Below, piece by piece: positions 17,471-25,868 of a DNA stretch of 57,544 nt. A model generated the notes under the pieces. The model was not told the origin of the DNA, made no database searches, and saw nothing but the letters and a program-made list of their open reading frames with translations. Positions within the stretch are counted from its first letter, which is position 1, and the number at the start of each line of letters is the position of its first letter. The translations under genes were made by a program, and so were the position numbers. This DNA comes from Rikenellaceae bacterium (lineage in GTDB: Bacteria > Bacteroidota > Bacteroidia > Bacteroidales > Rikenellaceae), in NCBI GenBank assembly GCA_015059875.1, contig SUZQ01000006.1, positions 1 through 57,544 on the forward strand. The letters run 5' to 3'.

Positions 17471-17522
17471 AGTTTTTTCTGTTTTATATTTGTGAAATAA
17501 AATGACTTAATCTAAATCGCGT

Positions 17523-17530
17523 CAAAGGTA
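17523..17530 (-). promoter_or_regulatory. -7 box of fba
   Basis: Minus-strand TACCTTTG, 52 nt before the ATG. Confidence 0.65.
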
Positions 17531-17553
17531 CTAATTTTTTTTGAATTTGTGAC

Positions 17554-18858
17554 CTAAAATGCCAAATTATATATAAAGGTTGTACCGATAAGCATCGGAG
17601 CTACCCATTTGAGCAGGAATACCAACACTCCAAAAAGGGGCGCACGAAGAGTGCCATCGTTGGAAATCTCCTTGCGGAAAATCTTTTTATCGAGATACCA
17701 TCCCGCAAACAGACAGGTAAGCAGACCTCCGAGAGGCATAAGCACATCGGCTGTAATCATATCGAAGAGATCAAAAATTTTGCCCGACCACAAGCAAAAG
17801 ATTGAAGCTACTACTGCAATTGCTGTGGAGATTAGGGTTCCAACCTGACGAGATAGTTTATGATGCTCCTGAAGATACTCGGTTATAACCTCGTGGAATG
17901 TGATTGTAGAGGTCAATGCCGCAAGAGCGATCAGCAAGAAAAACATTGCAGACCACAACTGAGGCATTGTCATACTTTGAAAGACGAAAGGTAGCGTTTC
18001 GAATATCAGAGTTGGGCCTTGTGTTGGTTCCAACCCCTCAACGCTAAATACAGCAGGGAATATCACCATACCCGACAGTACAGCCACAAGGAAGGTCATC
18101 ATCGATGCCGACCACGCCGTAGTTGAGAGGTTTGTACCCTTCTTGAAGTAAGATGAGAAGGTAATCAAGCAACCCAAACCTATCGAGAGCGAGAAGAATG
18201 CTTGACCTATGGCACTTACTATAGTCTGCACAGAGAAAGCCTTTTTGAAATCGGGCTTAAAGAAGAATTCATAGCCCTCACGCGCTCCTGGCATCATTGC
18301 GGCACGCAGAGCGATGGCGAGGAGCATAACGAATAGTATCGGCATAACCCACTCGGCTGTACGCTCCAAACCGTTACGAACACCGCGAGCAACAACAATA
18401 TGCGTAGTAAGAATAAAGAGCATTGTGTAGAAAGGCTCCCACCACGAATCGGTAAATTGTGTAAATATGGTGTGGAACTCCTCGCCCGAATATAGCGTAC
18501 CATTGACAGATGCCACAAAGTAGTACAACGACCATCCTGCTACAATGTAGTAGAAGCCTGAGATTAGCGTCGATACAATAATGCTATTGTAGCCAAGTGG
18601 TTTCCACCACTTCGAGAACTGCGCATACGCCTTGACTGGCCCTTTGCGTGTATAGGTTCCGATTGCAAACTCCGACAACATTACAGGGATACCAAGTAGC
18701 AATACGCAAATAAGATAGAGCAGCACAAACGCGCCTCCACCATTCTCGCCTGCGATATATGGGAAACGCCAAATGCTACCCAAACCTATCGCACTACCTG
18801 CAGCAACCAATACCGCACCTATTTTACTACCAAATGAACCGTTTTTTCCTTCTCTCAT
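17554..18858 (-). CDS. Sodium-dependent transporter, NSS (SNF) family
   Basis: This 434-aa polytopic inner-membrane protein has the NSS hallmark GSIWRFPYIAGENGGGAFVL in TM1-TM2 (residues about 27-46) and 11-12 predicted hydrophobic segments. Members are LeuT-like and couple Na+ to uptake of amino acids or related small molecules. The substrate is not readable. It begins 27 nt after folB and is the last gene of the dnaX-tyrS-folB unit. TyrS lies upstream, which makes an aromatic amino acid a mild possibility and no more. Confidence 0.9.
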   Translation of the reverse strand: MREGKNGSFGSKIGAVLVAAGSAIGLGSIWRFPYIAGENGGGAFVLLYLICVLLLGIPVMLSEFAIGTYTRKGPVKAYAQFSKWWKPLGYNSIIVSTLISGFYYIVAGWSLYYFVASVNGTLYSGEEFHTIFTQFTDSWWEPFYTMLFILTTHIVVARGVRNGLERTAEWVMPILFVMLLAIALRAAMMPGAREGYEFFFKPDFKKAFSVQTIVSAIGQAFFSLSIGLGCLITFSSYFKKGTNLSTTAWSASMMTFLVAVLSGMVIFPAVFSVEGLEPTQGPTLIFETLPFVFQSMTMPQLWSAMFFLLIALAALTSTITFHEVITEYLQEHHKLSRQVGTLISTAIAVVASIFCLWSGKIFDLFDMITADVLMPLGGLLTCLFAGWYLDKKIFRKEISNDGTLRAPLFGVLVFLLKWVAPMLIGTTFIYNLAF

Positions 18859-18885
18859 TATAAACCCAAATAACCTAATCCCCTA

Positions 18886-19248
18886 TTAACCTCGCAGTAT
18901 TACGCTTACTCGCTCCACCTTTCCTCCCAGCGGTGGGGCGATTTTCGTCACTCGGCACTCCGTTTCACAAATCTGCGGAAAACGCTCGTGCAGAGCATCT
19001 ATGATATTTTGTGCCACGCGCTCGATGGTGTGTTGGGTACGCTGCATCTCTTCGCGTACCACCTCGTACACCGTCAGATAGTTCACCGCTTCGGTAACAT
19101 CGTCGTGCTCTGCAACCGTTCCCAGTTCGGTTGTTAGGCGCAACGACACCTCGAAGTGGCTACCCGTCTGCTGCTCCAACTCATAGCAACCGTGGAAGGC
19201 ACGGAAATCCATGCCTTCCAACTCGATTGTATACAACTTTGCGCTCAC
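18886..19248 (-). CDS. folB: Dihydroneopterin aldolase
   Basis: This 120-aa protein converts 7,8-dihydroneopterin to 6-hydroxymethyl-dihydropterin plus glycolaldehyde in folate synthesis. Motifs are LEGMDFRAFHGCYELEQQTG (substrate-binding Glu and Tyr region), YLTVYEVV, TIERVAQNIIDAL and the C-terminal VTKIAPPLGG containing the catalytic Lys. The start is a GTG at 19248 that overlaps the tyrS stop by one base (TAGTG), so translational coupling is likely. No ATG gives a full-length protein. Confidence 0.93.
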   Translation of the reverse strand: MSAKLYTIELEGMDFRAFHGCYELEQQTGSHFEVSLRLTTELGTVAEHDDVTEAVNYLTVYEVVREEMQRTQHTIERVAQNIIDALHERFPQICETECRVTKIAPPLGGKVERVSVILRG

Positions 19249-20546
19249 TACTCTACAATTACAAGATAGTAGTTCTTCTTACCACGCTGCACCAAGATAT
19301 ACTTCTCGGCAATCAAATCGTCAGCGGTAACCACGCGCTGAATATCTGTTACCTTCTCCTTATTGAGCGATACTCCACCGCCCTGAATCATCTTGCGGCA
19401 CTCACCCTTTGAAGGAAAGATATTGCACTTCTCGGCACAGAGGTCGATAAACGAGCAACCCAACTCCTCCTTCGCCACCTTGAATTGCGGAACTCCATCG
19501 AACACCTGCAACAAGGTCTGCTCGTCGAGGCGGTGCAACGCCTCCGAAGTAGACTGTCCAAAGAGAATCTGCGAAGCCTCAACTGCCTTTTCATACTCCT
19601 CGCGCGAGTGAATCATTGTGGTGATCTCCTCTGCCAAACGCTTCTGCAAGAGTCGCAAATGTGGTGCCTCATCGTGCGCAACTATCAAGCTCTCGATAGT
19701 TTCGCGGTCGAGCAGAGTGAATATCTTGATATAACGCTTTGCATCATCATCGCTAACATTGAGCCAGAACTGATAGAACTTGTAAGGCGAAGTGTAGCGG
19801 GCATCGAGCCAAACATTACCACTCTCCGTCTTTCCGAACTTTGTTCCATCTGCCTTTGTGATAAGTGGGCAAGTGATAGCAAATGCTTCCGCCTCCGAGC
19901 CGAGTTTGCGACGGATCAACTCCGTACCCGTAGTGATATTTCCCCATTGATCTGCTCCGCCAAGCTGCAACTTGCAGTTCATAGTCTGGTAGAGGTGCAA
20001 GAAGTCGTAACCCTGCAAGAGCTGATAGGTAAACTCCGTAAACGACATACCATCACCCTCGCCATTAAAACGCTTTTTCACCGAATCTTTCGCCATCATA
20101 TAGTTTACGGTGATGCATTTACCGATATCACGAGCGAAATCGAGGAACGAAAACTCCTTCATCCAATCGTAGTTATTTACCATCACTGCTGCATTCTCTG
20201 CATCCGAATCGAAGTCGATAAGGCGAGCCAACTGTGCCTTGATAGCCTCTTGATTGTGACGCAAAGCCTCCTCGTTCAAGAGGTTACGCTCCTGCGACTT
20301 GCCCGAAGGATCGCCAATCATACCCGTAGCACCACCAACCAGTGCGATTGGGCGGTGTCCGCACATCTGCAAGTGCTTCAATATCATAACGCCCACCAAG
20401 TGACCAATGTGCAACGAGTCTGCAGTTGGGTCAATACCGAGGTATGCTGTTGTCATCTCCTTTGCGAGTTGCTCCTCTGCGCCTGGCATAATCGTATGAA
20501 TCATACCGCGCCACTGCAACTCCTCAACAAAATTTTTTCTCTCCAT
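19248..20546 (-). CDS. tyrS: Tyrosyl-tRNA synthetase
   Basis: The 432-aa class I synthetase starts at the ATG at 20546 ([14 protein letters not shown]); a TTG two codons upstream is ignored. HIGH motif: [15 protein letters not shown]. Tyrosine and tRNA site: [13 protein letters not shown] and [14 protein letters not shown]. The KMSKS loop is the variant [11 protein letters not shown], usual in this enzyme. A C-terminal S4-like RNA-binding domain ([30 protein letters not shown]) ends the protein. It sits 26 nt after dnaX and overlaps folB by one base. It charges tRNA-Tyr. Confidence 0.97.
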   Translation of the reverse strand: MERKNFVEELQWRGMIHTIMPGAEEQLAKEMTTAYLGIDPTADSLHIGHLVGVMILKHLQMCGHRPIALVGGATGMIGDPSGKSQERNLLNEEALRHNQEAIKAQLARLIDFDSDAENAAVMVNNYDWMKEFSFLDFARDIGKCITVNYMMAKDSVKKRFNGEGDGMSFTEFTYQLLQGYDFLHLYQTMNCKLQLGGADQWGNITTGTELIRRKLGSEAEAFAITCPLITKADGTKFGKTESGNVWLDARYTSPYKFYQFWLNVSDDDAKRYIKIFTLLDRETIESLIVAHDEAPHLRLLQKRLAEEITTMIHSREEYEKAVEASQILFGQSTSEALHRLDEQTLLQVFDGVPQFKVAKEELGCSFIDLCAEKCNIFPSKGECRKMIQGGGVSLNKEKVTDIQRVVTADDLIAEKYILVQRGKKNYYLVIVE

Positions 20547-20572
20547 TGTCAATTATATTTTATCTCATTAAC

Positions 20573-22387
20573 TTATTCTACATCAATATCAAACGCCTTC
20601 TGCATATAGTCAAAATCGGGCGTAACTTTGCGGATATGCTTCACTCTATCTTCGAGCTTTATCGGTTTTAGTTTGAAGTCCATCTCCTTGACCTCAATCT
20701 TCATATCCAACGAACCTTTTACCCCAGCTATTACAGCTATAGAGGTCAAAATCTCATATCGCATTCCGATAAGTTCATCGCGCAGCGCCTCGGATGGTAC
20801 TGCCAACTTTACGACATTGTCCTCGAACTCAATACACTCGAATGCCGAGACAAAGCGCGGTCTTTCCGAACACATCTGCGCAACAATTTGCCCCTTTGCC
20901 TGCATCATCTTACCCTCACTCGCAGGGTCTATCGAGATTCTTGCACTCTTGCCATCAACCTCCGCCTCATTTGAGACTTTTTTGAGCAGCGATGCTATCG
21001 AGCCACCAAGTATTACCGAAGATTTAGGCTTAACCTCAGCAGCTGGCGTTGGTACAATCTCAACCTTCTGGGGCTCTACATTTTGAGTTTCAATATTTTG
21101 AGGCTCTACATTTTCAACGGTAGGCACCTGCTCCGTTATTGGTTGAGGAGTTGGCGCAGGTGCAACCGTATTTTGTACGCTATTTGGCTGTGCTACGGGT
21201 GTAACTTGCGGCTGCGCTGCCGCTACTTGTTGTTTTGGCGCATCCAAATCGGGCAATTGATACTTTGCCTCAATGGGAGCGATCAGTTCATTGTTTTTTT
21301 TTTCGCCGAGTGTCGAAATCTTCATCAGTGTAAGTTCGACAAGCAGACGCTGCGAGGATGTTGTGCGGAGTTTCGAGTCCGCCTCCGTAAGCAACGATAT
21401 CGCCCCGAAGAGGAATGCTGGCTCACAAATTGCCGCCTGCTGGCGATACTTCTCAAGCAACGAGCCTGTATATTCAATCAGCGACACCGCAGGCCCTTTC
21501 GCTACAAGCAGGTCGCGGAAGTGCTGATTCAGACCACTCATAAATATCTGCCCCGAAAAGCCCTTCGACAACACTGCGTCATACTCCAACAATGCATTTA
21601 CATAATCGCCACGCAGTAGCAACTCCGTAAAGCGGAAGTATGTTTCGTAGTCGAGAACATTCAAGGTTGCTGCCACAGCGCGATACTCCAACTTTGTGCC
21701 GCAGAACGACACTGCCTTATCGAACATTGACAGCGCATCACGCATACCGCCATCGGCTTTCTGCGCGATAAGGTTCAGCGACTCATCGTCAGCCTCTACG
21801 CCCTCACTCTGGGCGATATAGCGCAGATAACCTACCGCATCCTCAACGCGAATGCGATTGAAATCGTAGATCTGGCAACGCGACAAGATTGTCGGAATAA
21901 TCTTATGCTTCTCGGTTGTGGCGAGGATAAAAATCGCATGCTTCGGTGGCTCCTCCAATGTCTTTAAGAAGGCATTGAACGCAGCCGACGAGAGCATATG
22001 AACCTCGTCTATAATAAAGACCGAATATTGTCCGATTTGAGGGAGAACACGCACCTGTTCGATAAGGTTTCGAATATCCTCAACAGAGTTGTTCGACGCA
22101 GCATCCAGCTCGTGAATGTTGAGCGAACGATTCTCGTTGAACGAGAGGCACGAATCGCACTGATCACACGCCTCCGCACCTACGGGATGCTGACAGTTGA
22201 TCGCCTTTGCGAAGATTCTCGCACAAGTTGTTTTTCCCACTCCACGAGGTCCGCAGAAGAGGTAGGCGTGTGCCAACTGACCACGCTCGATAGCATTTTT
22301 CAATGTCGAGGTGATATGATTCTGTCCAACCACACTTGCAAAGGTGGCAGGGCGATACTTTCGAGCCGATACGATAAACTTCTCCAT
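20573..22387 (-). CDS. dnaX: DNA polymerase III subunits gamma and tau
   Basis: The protein is 604 aa from the ATG at 22387 (MEKFIVSARKYRPATF). The frame is open 39 codons further but begins there as every homologue does. Walker A is CGPRGVGKTT (about 45-54), the zinc-binding Cys are 65, 74, 77 and 80, the DEAH-like box is IIDEVHMLS, and the SRC motif is TILSRCQIYDF. Domains I-III end near residue 360, where an A10 run occurs. A low-complexity Pro/Gln/Glu linker with near-repeats (VEPQNIE, QNVEPQKVE) follows, then a C-terminal tau domain. It is the clamp-loader ATPase that also links polymerase and helicase. First gene of dnaX-tyrS-folB-NSS. Confidence 0.95.
   Translation of the reverse strand: MEKFIVSARKYRPATFASVVGQNHITSTLKNAIERGQLAHAYLFCGPRGVGKTTCARIFAKAINCQHPVGAEACDQCDSCLSFNENRSLNIHELDAASNNSVEDIRNLIEQVRVLPQIGQYSVFIIDEVHMLSSAAFNAFLKTLEEPPKHAIFILATTEKHKIIPTILSRCQIYDFNRIRVEDAVGYLRYIAQSEGVEADDESLNLIAQKADGGMRDALSMFDKAVSFCGTKLEYRAVAATLNVLDYETYFRFTELLLRGDYVNALLEYDAVLSKGFSGQIFMSGLNQHFRDLLVAKGPAVSLIEYTGSLLEKYRQQAAICEPAFLFGAISLLTEADSKLRTTSSQRLLVELTLMKISTLGEKKNNELIAPIEAKYQLPDLDAPKQQVAAAQPQVTPVAQPNSVQNTVAPAPTPQPITEQVPTVENVEPQNIETQNVEPQKVEIVPTPAAEVKPKSSVILGGSIASLLKKVSNEAEVDGKSARISIDPASEGKMMQAKGQIVAQMCSERPRFVSAFECIEFEDNVVKLAVPSEALRDELIGMRYEILTSIAVIAGVKGSLDMKIEVKEMDFKLKPIKLEDRVKHIRKVTPDFDYMQKAFDIDVE
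21294..21304 (-). promoter_or_regulatory. A10 slippage/frameshift site in dnaX
   Basis: The coding strand reads GAA AAA AAA AAC at codons 362-365. One extra A (or a -1 ribosomal shift) gives a TGA after at most two new codons; one missing A gives ACA ATG AAC TGA. Both outcomes produce a protein of about 366 aa ending right after the clamp-loader domains, which resembles the gamma subunit of E. coli and Thermus. Confidence 0.65.
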
Positions 22388-22395
22388 AATCGGCA

Positions 22396-22403
22396 CAAAG
22401 TTA
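22396..22403 (-). promoter_or_regulatory. -7 box close to the dnaX start codon
   Basis: Minus-strand TAACTTTG ends 8 nt before the ATG at 22387. The -33 region is poor. Confidence 0.5.
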
Positions 22404-22569
22404 ATAAACTTTGTAGAACATTTGCCATTTTTCCGACAAAATGTCGCCCTTATGTCACAATTTTTGCCATATATGTCACTAAAAACCGCCAAAACGGCAC
22501 TCAAAATCCGTTGGCAGAAGATTTGTGAGAAACGGAAAGCAGAAAGCGAAAAACAAAAATACTAAACAA

Positions 22570-22678
22570 GCTAATGGCTAATGGCCACCGCCGCGATTAA
22601 GTGGAGAGCAGAGGTTGCTTGCAAACTATGCCGAAACGCAGCGGTGAAGACCAAAGGTCAATGGCTAAAAGCTAATAA
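22570..22678. repeat. Heptamer arrays flanking a structured block upstream of clpB, locus 3
   Basis: GCTAATGGCTAATGGCC (22570-22586) and a second array (22656-22678) flank about 70 bp that starts CACCGCCGCG and ends CGCAGCGGTG, so the two ends can pair. It is not similar to a gene I recognise. The remaining upstream sequence (22388-22569) is AT-rich with no evident gene. Confidence 0.55.
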
Positions 22679-22681
22679 ATT

Positions 22682-24829
22682 ATGAACAATCAAAAATACG
22701 AGGCTCTATCGCGATATGCCATAGACCTCAACGAGATGGCCCGACAAGGCAAATTAGACCCCGTAATTGGTCGTGATGAGGAGATTCGTCGAGTATTGCA
22801 AATTCTCTCGCGACGCACCAAAAACAACCCTGTTCTTGTGGGCGAGGCTGGTGTTGGAAAGACCGCCATCGCCGAGGGAATAGCTCACCGAATTATCGAC
22901 GGAGATGTACCTGAAAACCTCCGTTCAAAGCGTATATTTTCGCTCGATATGGGCGCACTGATTGCGGGTGCAAAGTATCAAGGAGAGTTCGAGGAGCGAC
23001 TCAAAGCGGTAATCAACGAAGTAATTGAGAGTGAGGGAGAAGTATTACTCTTCATAGATGAGATTCACACCCTTGTAGGTGCAGGAAAGTCGAGTGGCGC
23101 GATGGATGCCGCAAACATCCTCAAGCCTGCACTTGCGCGTGGCGAACTCCGCACAATTGGAGCTACTACACTCGATGAATTTCAGAAGTATTTTGAGCAG
23201 GATAAGGCTCTCGAACGCCGTTTCCAGAAGGTGATGGTTGATGAGCCTTCTCCCGAGGATGCAGTATCGATTTTGCGAGGATTGAAGGAGCGTTACGAGA
23301 ACCACCACAAGGTGCGCATCAAGGATGAAGCAATCGTTTCGGCAGTGGAGCTTTCGCACCGCTATATCACCACCCGATTCCTACCCGACAAGGCGATAGA
23401 TTTGGTGGATGAAGCAGCATCGCGTTTGCGACTTGAGATGAACTCCGTACCGGAGGAGTTGGACTCGCTTGACCGTCGTATTCGTCAGCTCGAAATTGAG
23501 CGCGAGGCGATTCGCCGCGAGGGGGATAAGGAGCGTATTGCAGCCCTCGACAGCGAGATCAAAGAGATGAAATCGAACTCCTCAGCTATGCGTGCTAAAT
23601 GGGAGAACGAGCGCGACCTTATTCGTAAAATTCAGCAGGAGAAGGAGCGTATCGAGAAGTTGAAAATTGAGGCACAACAAGCCGAGCGCACAGGCGATTA
23701 CGGCAAAGTTGCCGAGATTCGCTACGGCTCTATTGTAGAGGCGGAGAAACGAATCGCACAGCTCAACGAGGAGCTTAAAGAGAAGACCGCTTCAGGCTCG
23801 ATGATTAAGGAGGAGGTCGATGCCGAGGATATTGCCGAGGTGGTATCGCGCTGGACTGGAATACCCGTTTCGAGAATGCTCGCTTCCGAGCGCGAAAAGT
23901 TGCTCAATATGGAGGCTGCACTCCACTCACGCGTGGTTGGTCAAGAGCAGGCAATAAGCGTTGTTTCGGATGCGGTACGCCGGGCAAGAGCAGGCCTTTC
24001 CGACGCTCGCAAACCGATCGGTTCGTTTATCTTCCTCGGCTCTACGGGAGTTGGAAAGACCGAGTTGGCGCGCGCATTGGCGGAGTTCTTATTCAACGAC
24101 GAGAATATGATGACGCGAATCGATATGAGCGAGTATCAGGAGCGACACGCCGTTTCGCGTCTGGTCGGTGCGCCTCCGGGATATGTTGGTTACGATGAGG
24201 GTGGACAACTCACCGAGGCGGTGCGCCGTAAGCCATATTCGGTAGTATTGCTCGACGAGATTGAGAAGGCTCATCCCGATGTCTTTAATATTCTGTTGCA
24301 GGTACTCGACGATGGTCGTTTGACCGACAACAAAGGTCGTACAGTCGATTTTCGCAATACGATAATTATTATGACCTCGAATATGGGCGCATACACCATT
24401 CAAGAGCAATTTTCGCGTGCATTGAGCGAAAAAGGCGAGGTATCGGCAGAGGTTGTTGAAGCAACACGCAACGAAGTTGTTGAGCAACTGAAGCTCGCGC
24501 TAAAGCCCGAATTTTTGAATCGTATTGACGAGATTGTGATGTTCGAGCCGTTGTCGGAGAAGGATATCTTGAAGATTGTTGATATTCAACTCGCCATTGT
24601 CCATAAGATGCTCAAGCAGAGTAACATTGAGTTGCGAGTAACCGAAAAAGCTCGTGAATGGATCGCCCATATTGGCTACGACGCAGCGTATGGCGCACGC
24701 CCCGTAAAGCGAGTTATTCAGCGCGAGGTTATTAACGAGTTGTCGAAGCGCATCCTGGCGGGCAAAATCGACAAATCAAAGCCAATTATCATAGACTGCA
24801 CAGGCGAGGAGCTATCGTTCAAAAACTAA
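22682..24829 (+). CDS. clpB: ClpB-type disaggregase lacking the N-terminal Clp_N domain
   Basis: This 715-aa Hsp100 protein begins [20 protein letters not shown] directly before [16 protein letters not shown], which lies around residue 160 in full-length ClpB. Nucleotide-binding domain 1 has GEAGVGKT at 54-61 and a DEIHTL Walker B. The middle coiled-coil domain (about 260-385) with [17 protein letters not shown] marks it as ClpB rather than ClpA or ClpC. Domain 2 has [14 protein letters not shown], the pore loop [13 protein letters not shown] and the C-terminal [12 protein letters not shown]. Both ATPase rings look intact. With DnaK it resolves protein aggregates. No N-domain-like sequence is found in the 294 bp upstream. 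Confidence 0.93.
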   Translation: MNNQKYEALSRYAIDLNEMARQGKLDPVIGRDEEIRRVLQILSRRTKNNPVLVGEAGVGKTAIAEGIAHRIIDGDVPENLRSKRIFSLDMGALIAGAKYQGEFEERLKAVINEVIESEGEVLLFIDEIHTLVGAGKSSGAMDAANILKPALARGELRTIGATTLDEFQKYFEQDKALERRFQKVMVDEPSPEDAVSILRGLKERYENHHKVRIKDEAIVSAVELSHRYITTRFLPDKAIDLVDEAASRLRLEMNSVPEELDSLDRRIRQLEIEREAIRREGDKERIAALDSEIKEMKSNSSAMRAKWENERDLIRKIQQEKERIEKLKIEAQQAERTGDYGKVAEIRYGSIVEAEKRIAQLNEELKEKTASGSMIKEEVDAEDIAEVVSRWTGIPVSRMLASEREKLLNMEAALHSRVVGQEQAISVVSDAVRRARAGLSDARKPIGSFIFLGSTGVGKTELARALAEFLFNDENMMTRIDMSEYQERHAVSRLVGAPPGYVGYDEGGQLTEAVRRKPYSVVLLDEIEKAHPDVFNILLQVLDDGRLTDNKGRTVDFRNTIIIMTSNMGAYTIQEQFSRALSEKGEVSAEVVEATRNEVVEQLKLALKPEFLNRIDEIVMFEPLSEKDILKIVDIQLAIVHKMLKQSNIELRVTEKAREWIAHIGYDAAYGARPVKRVIQREVINELSKRILAGKIDKSKPIIIDCTGEELSFKN

Positions 24830-24864
24830 TTTTGCATTCTCCATTTTGCATTTTGAATTTCTTA
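24829..24864. repeat. ATTTTGC-type low-complexity repeat
   Basis: Copies of ATTTTGCATTC/ATTTTGCATTTTG lie directly after the clpB stop. The same 7-bp unit occurs in frame inside birA (34519-34549). Confidence 0.7.
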
Positions 24865-24892
24865 CGCTATCTTTACCGAAAATATTTCGAGT

Positions 24893-25369
24893 ATGGATAG
24901 CGTAAAATTTTGTGCTGAGGAGCGCGCTTTGCGTGCAAAGCAATACTTCCAAGAGGGGTACAACTGCGCACAAGCGGTTGCTCTCGCCTATGCCGATATA
25001 ACCTCTCTCGACAAGCAGACCGTAGCAACTATAACAGCCTCATTCGGAGGGGGTATGGGACGACTGCGAGAGGTGTGTGGTGCAGTGAGTGGAATGTCTT
25101 TTTTGGCAAGTTTCATATCCCCCTGCCCTACCGCTGACAACGCCGCTGCTAAAAAGGCAAACTACGCTTTAGTTCAAGAGTTTGCAGAGGCATTTCGCAA
25201 GCAGAATGGAGCGATTGTTTGTCGCACACTGCTTGGACTTGATCGTCCAAAGGATGAGCCGACACCTTCGGAGCGTACTGCCGAATATTACAAGAAACGC
25301 CCTTGCGCCGACTTGGTTTACGACGCAGCTTTGATTATTGGCGAATACCTCGCCAATAATCAAAATTGA
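24893..25369 (+). CDS. C_GCAxxG_C_C family putative redox protein
   Basis: This 158-aa protein carries the family Cys pattern: GYNCAQAV at about residue 24, the GCAxxG-like REVCGAVSG near 62, then VCRTLLGLD and CADLV towards the C-terminus. Families of this type are described as putative redox-active or metal-binding proteins; biochemical function is unknown. There is no signal peptide. It lies 63 nt after clpB and 42 nt before ridA on the same strand, but a TATCTTTA box (one mismatch from -7) 17 nt before its ATG suggests independent transcription. Confidence 0.85.
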   Translation: MDSVKFCAEERALRAKQYFQEGYNCAQAVALAYADITSLDKQTVATITASFGGGMGRLREVCGAVSGMSFLASFISPCPTADNAAAKKANYALVQEFAEAFRKQNGAIVCRTLLGLDRPKDEPTPSERTAEYYKKRPCADLVYDAALIIGEYLANNQN

Positions 25370-25396
25370 CAATTGATAATTGACAATTGATAATTA
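25363..25396. repeat. AATTGACAATTGAT tandem repeat
   Basis: Two and a half copies of a roughly 16-bp unit (AATTGACAATTGATAATT) begin at the stop codon of the preceding gene and fill the gap to ridA. Confidence 0.8.
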
Positions 25397-25411
25397 AATG
25401 TATTTGAGATT

Positions 25412-25801
25412 ATGACAAAGATTCTTACTATTGCGGCGCAGAATGCGCCAAAGGCTGTAGGCCCCTATTCGCAAGCTCGTAAGGCTGTAGAGGCAGAGGC
25501 AACTCTCTATGTTTCGGGACAACTCCCAATCAACCCTGCAACAGGCACTATGCCTGAGAGCATCGAGGAGCAGACTCGTCAGTCGCTCAACAATCTCGGA
25601 GCGATCTTGCACGAGGCGGGAATGGAGTACTCAGACATTGTTAAGACCACCGTTTTACTCGATGATATCAAAGATTTCGCAGCGATGAATGCGGTATACG
25701 CAGAGTATTTCGAAGGCGAGAAGCCAGCTCGTATGTGCTATGAGGTAGCCGCTTTGCCAATGGGGGCAAAGGTTGAGATTGATGCCGTAGCAGTGAAATA
25801 A
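25412..25801 (+). CDS. ridA: RidA/YjgF family enamine-imine deaminase
   Basis: This 129-aa trimeric-type RidA has APKAVGPYSQARKA at the N-terminus, YVSGQLPINPATG, and the catalytic Arg in EKPARMCYEVAALPMGAKVEID (shown in two parts: PARMCYEVAALP, then MGAKVEID). RidA hydrolyses reactive 2-aminoacrylate and other imines produced by pyridoxal-phosphate enzymes, preventing damage. The length is as expected. A terminator follows immediately. Confidence 0.95.
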   Translation: MTKILTIAAQNAPKAVGPYSQARKAVEAEATLYVSGQLPINPATGTMPESIEEQTRQSLNNLGAILHEAGMEYSDIVKTTVLLDDIKDFAAMNAVYAEYFEGEKPARMCYEVAALPMGAKVEIDAVAVK

Positions 25802-25832
25802 TAGAAAAGGCAGTCCAAACTGCCTTTTCTAT
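25802..25832. terminator. Bidirectional terminator between ridA and uvrC
   Basis: Stem TAGAAAAGGCAGT, loop CCAA, ACTGCCTTTTCTA, with T-rich sequence after it. Confidence 0.85.
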
Positions 25833-25834
25833 TG

Positions 25835-25868
25835 CTTTTAGCCATTGACCATTAGCCATTGGCTTTTT
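25835..25868. repeat. Heptamer (TTAGCCA family) array, locus 4
   Basis: The array overlaps the last codons of uvrC (the C-terminal EKANG is encoded by it), so it has invaded the 3' end of that gene. Confidence 0.7.

Noticed and set aside
19485..20609. Antisense ORF (374 codons) opposite tyrS
   Set aside because: It overlaps an unambiguous tyrosyl-tRNA synthetase; composition is shadow-like and no promoter precedes it.
22388..22504. N-terminal extension of DnaX by 39 codons
   Set aside because: The extension lies upstream of and across a -7 box, is unlike any DnaX N-terminus, and the ATG at 22387 gives the standard beginning.
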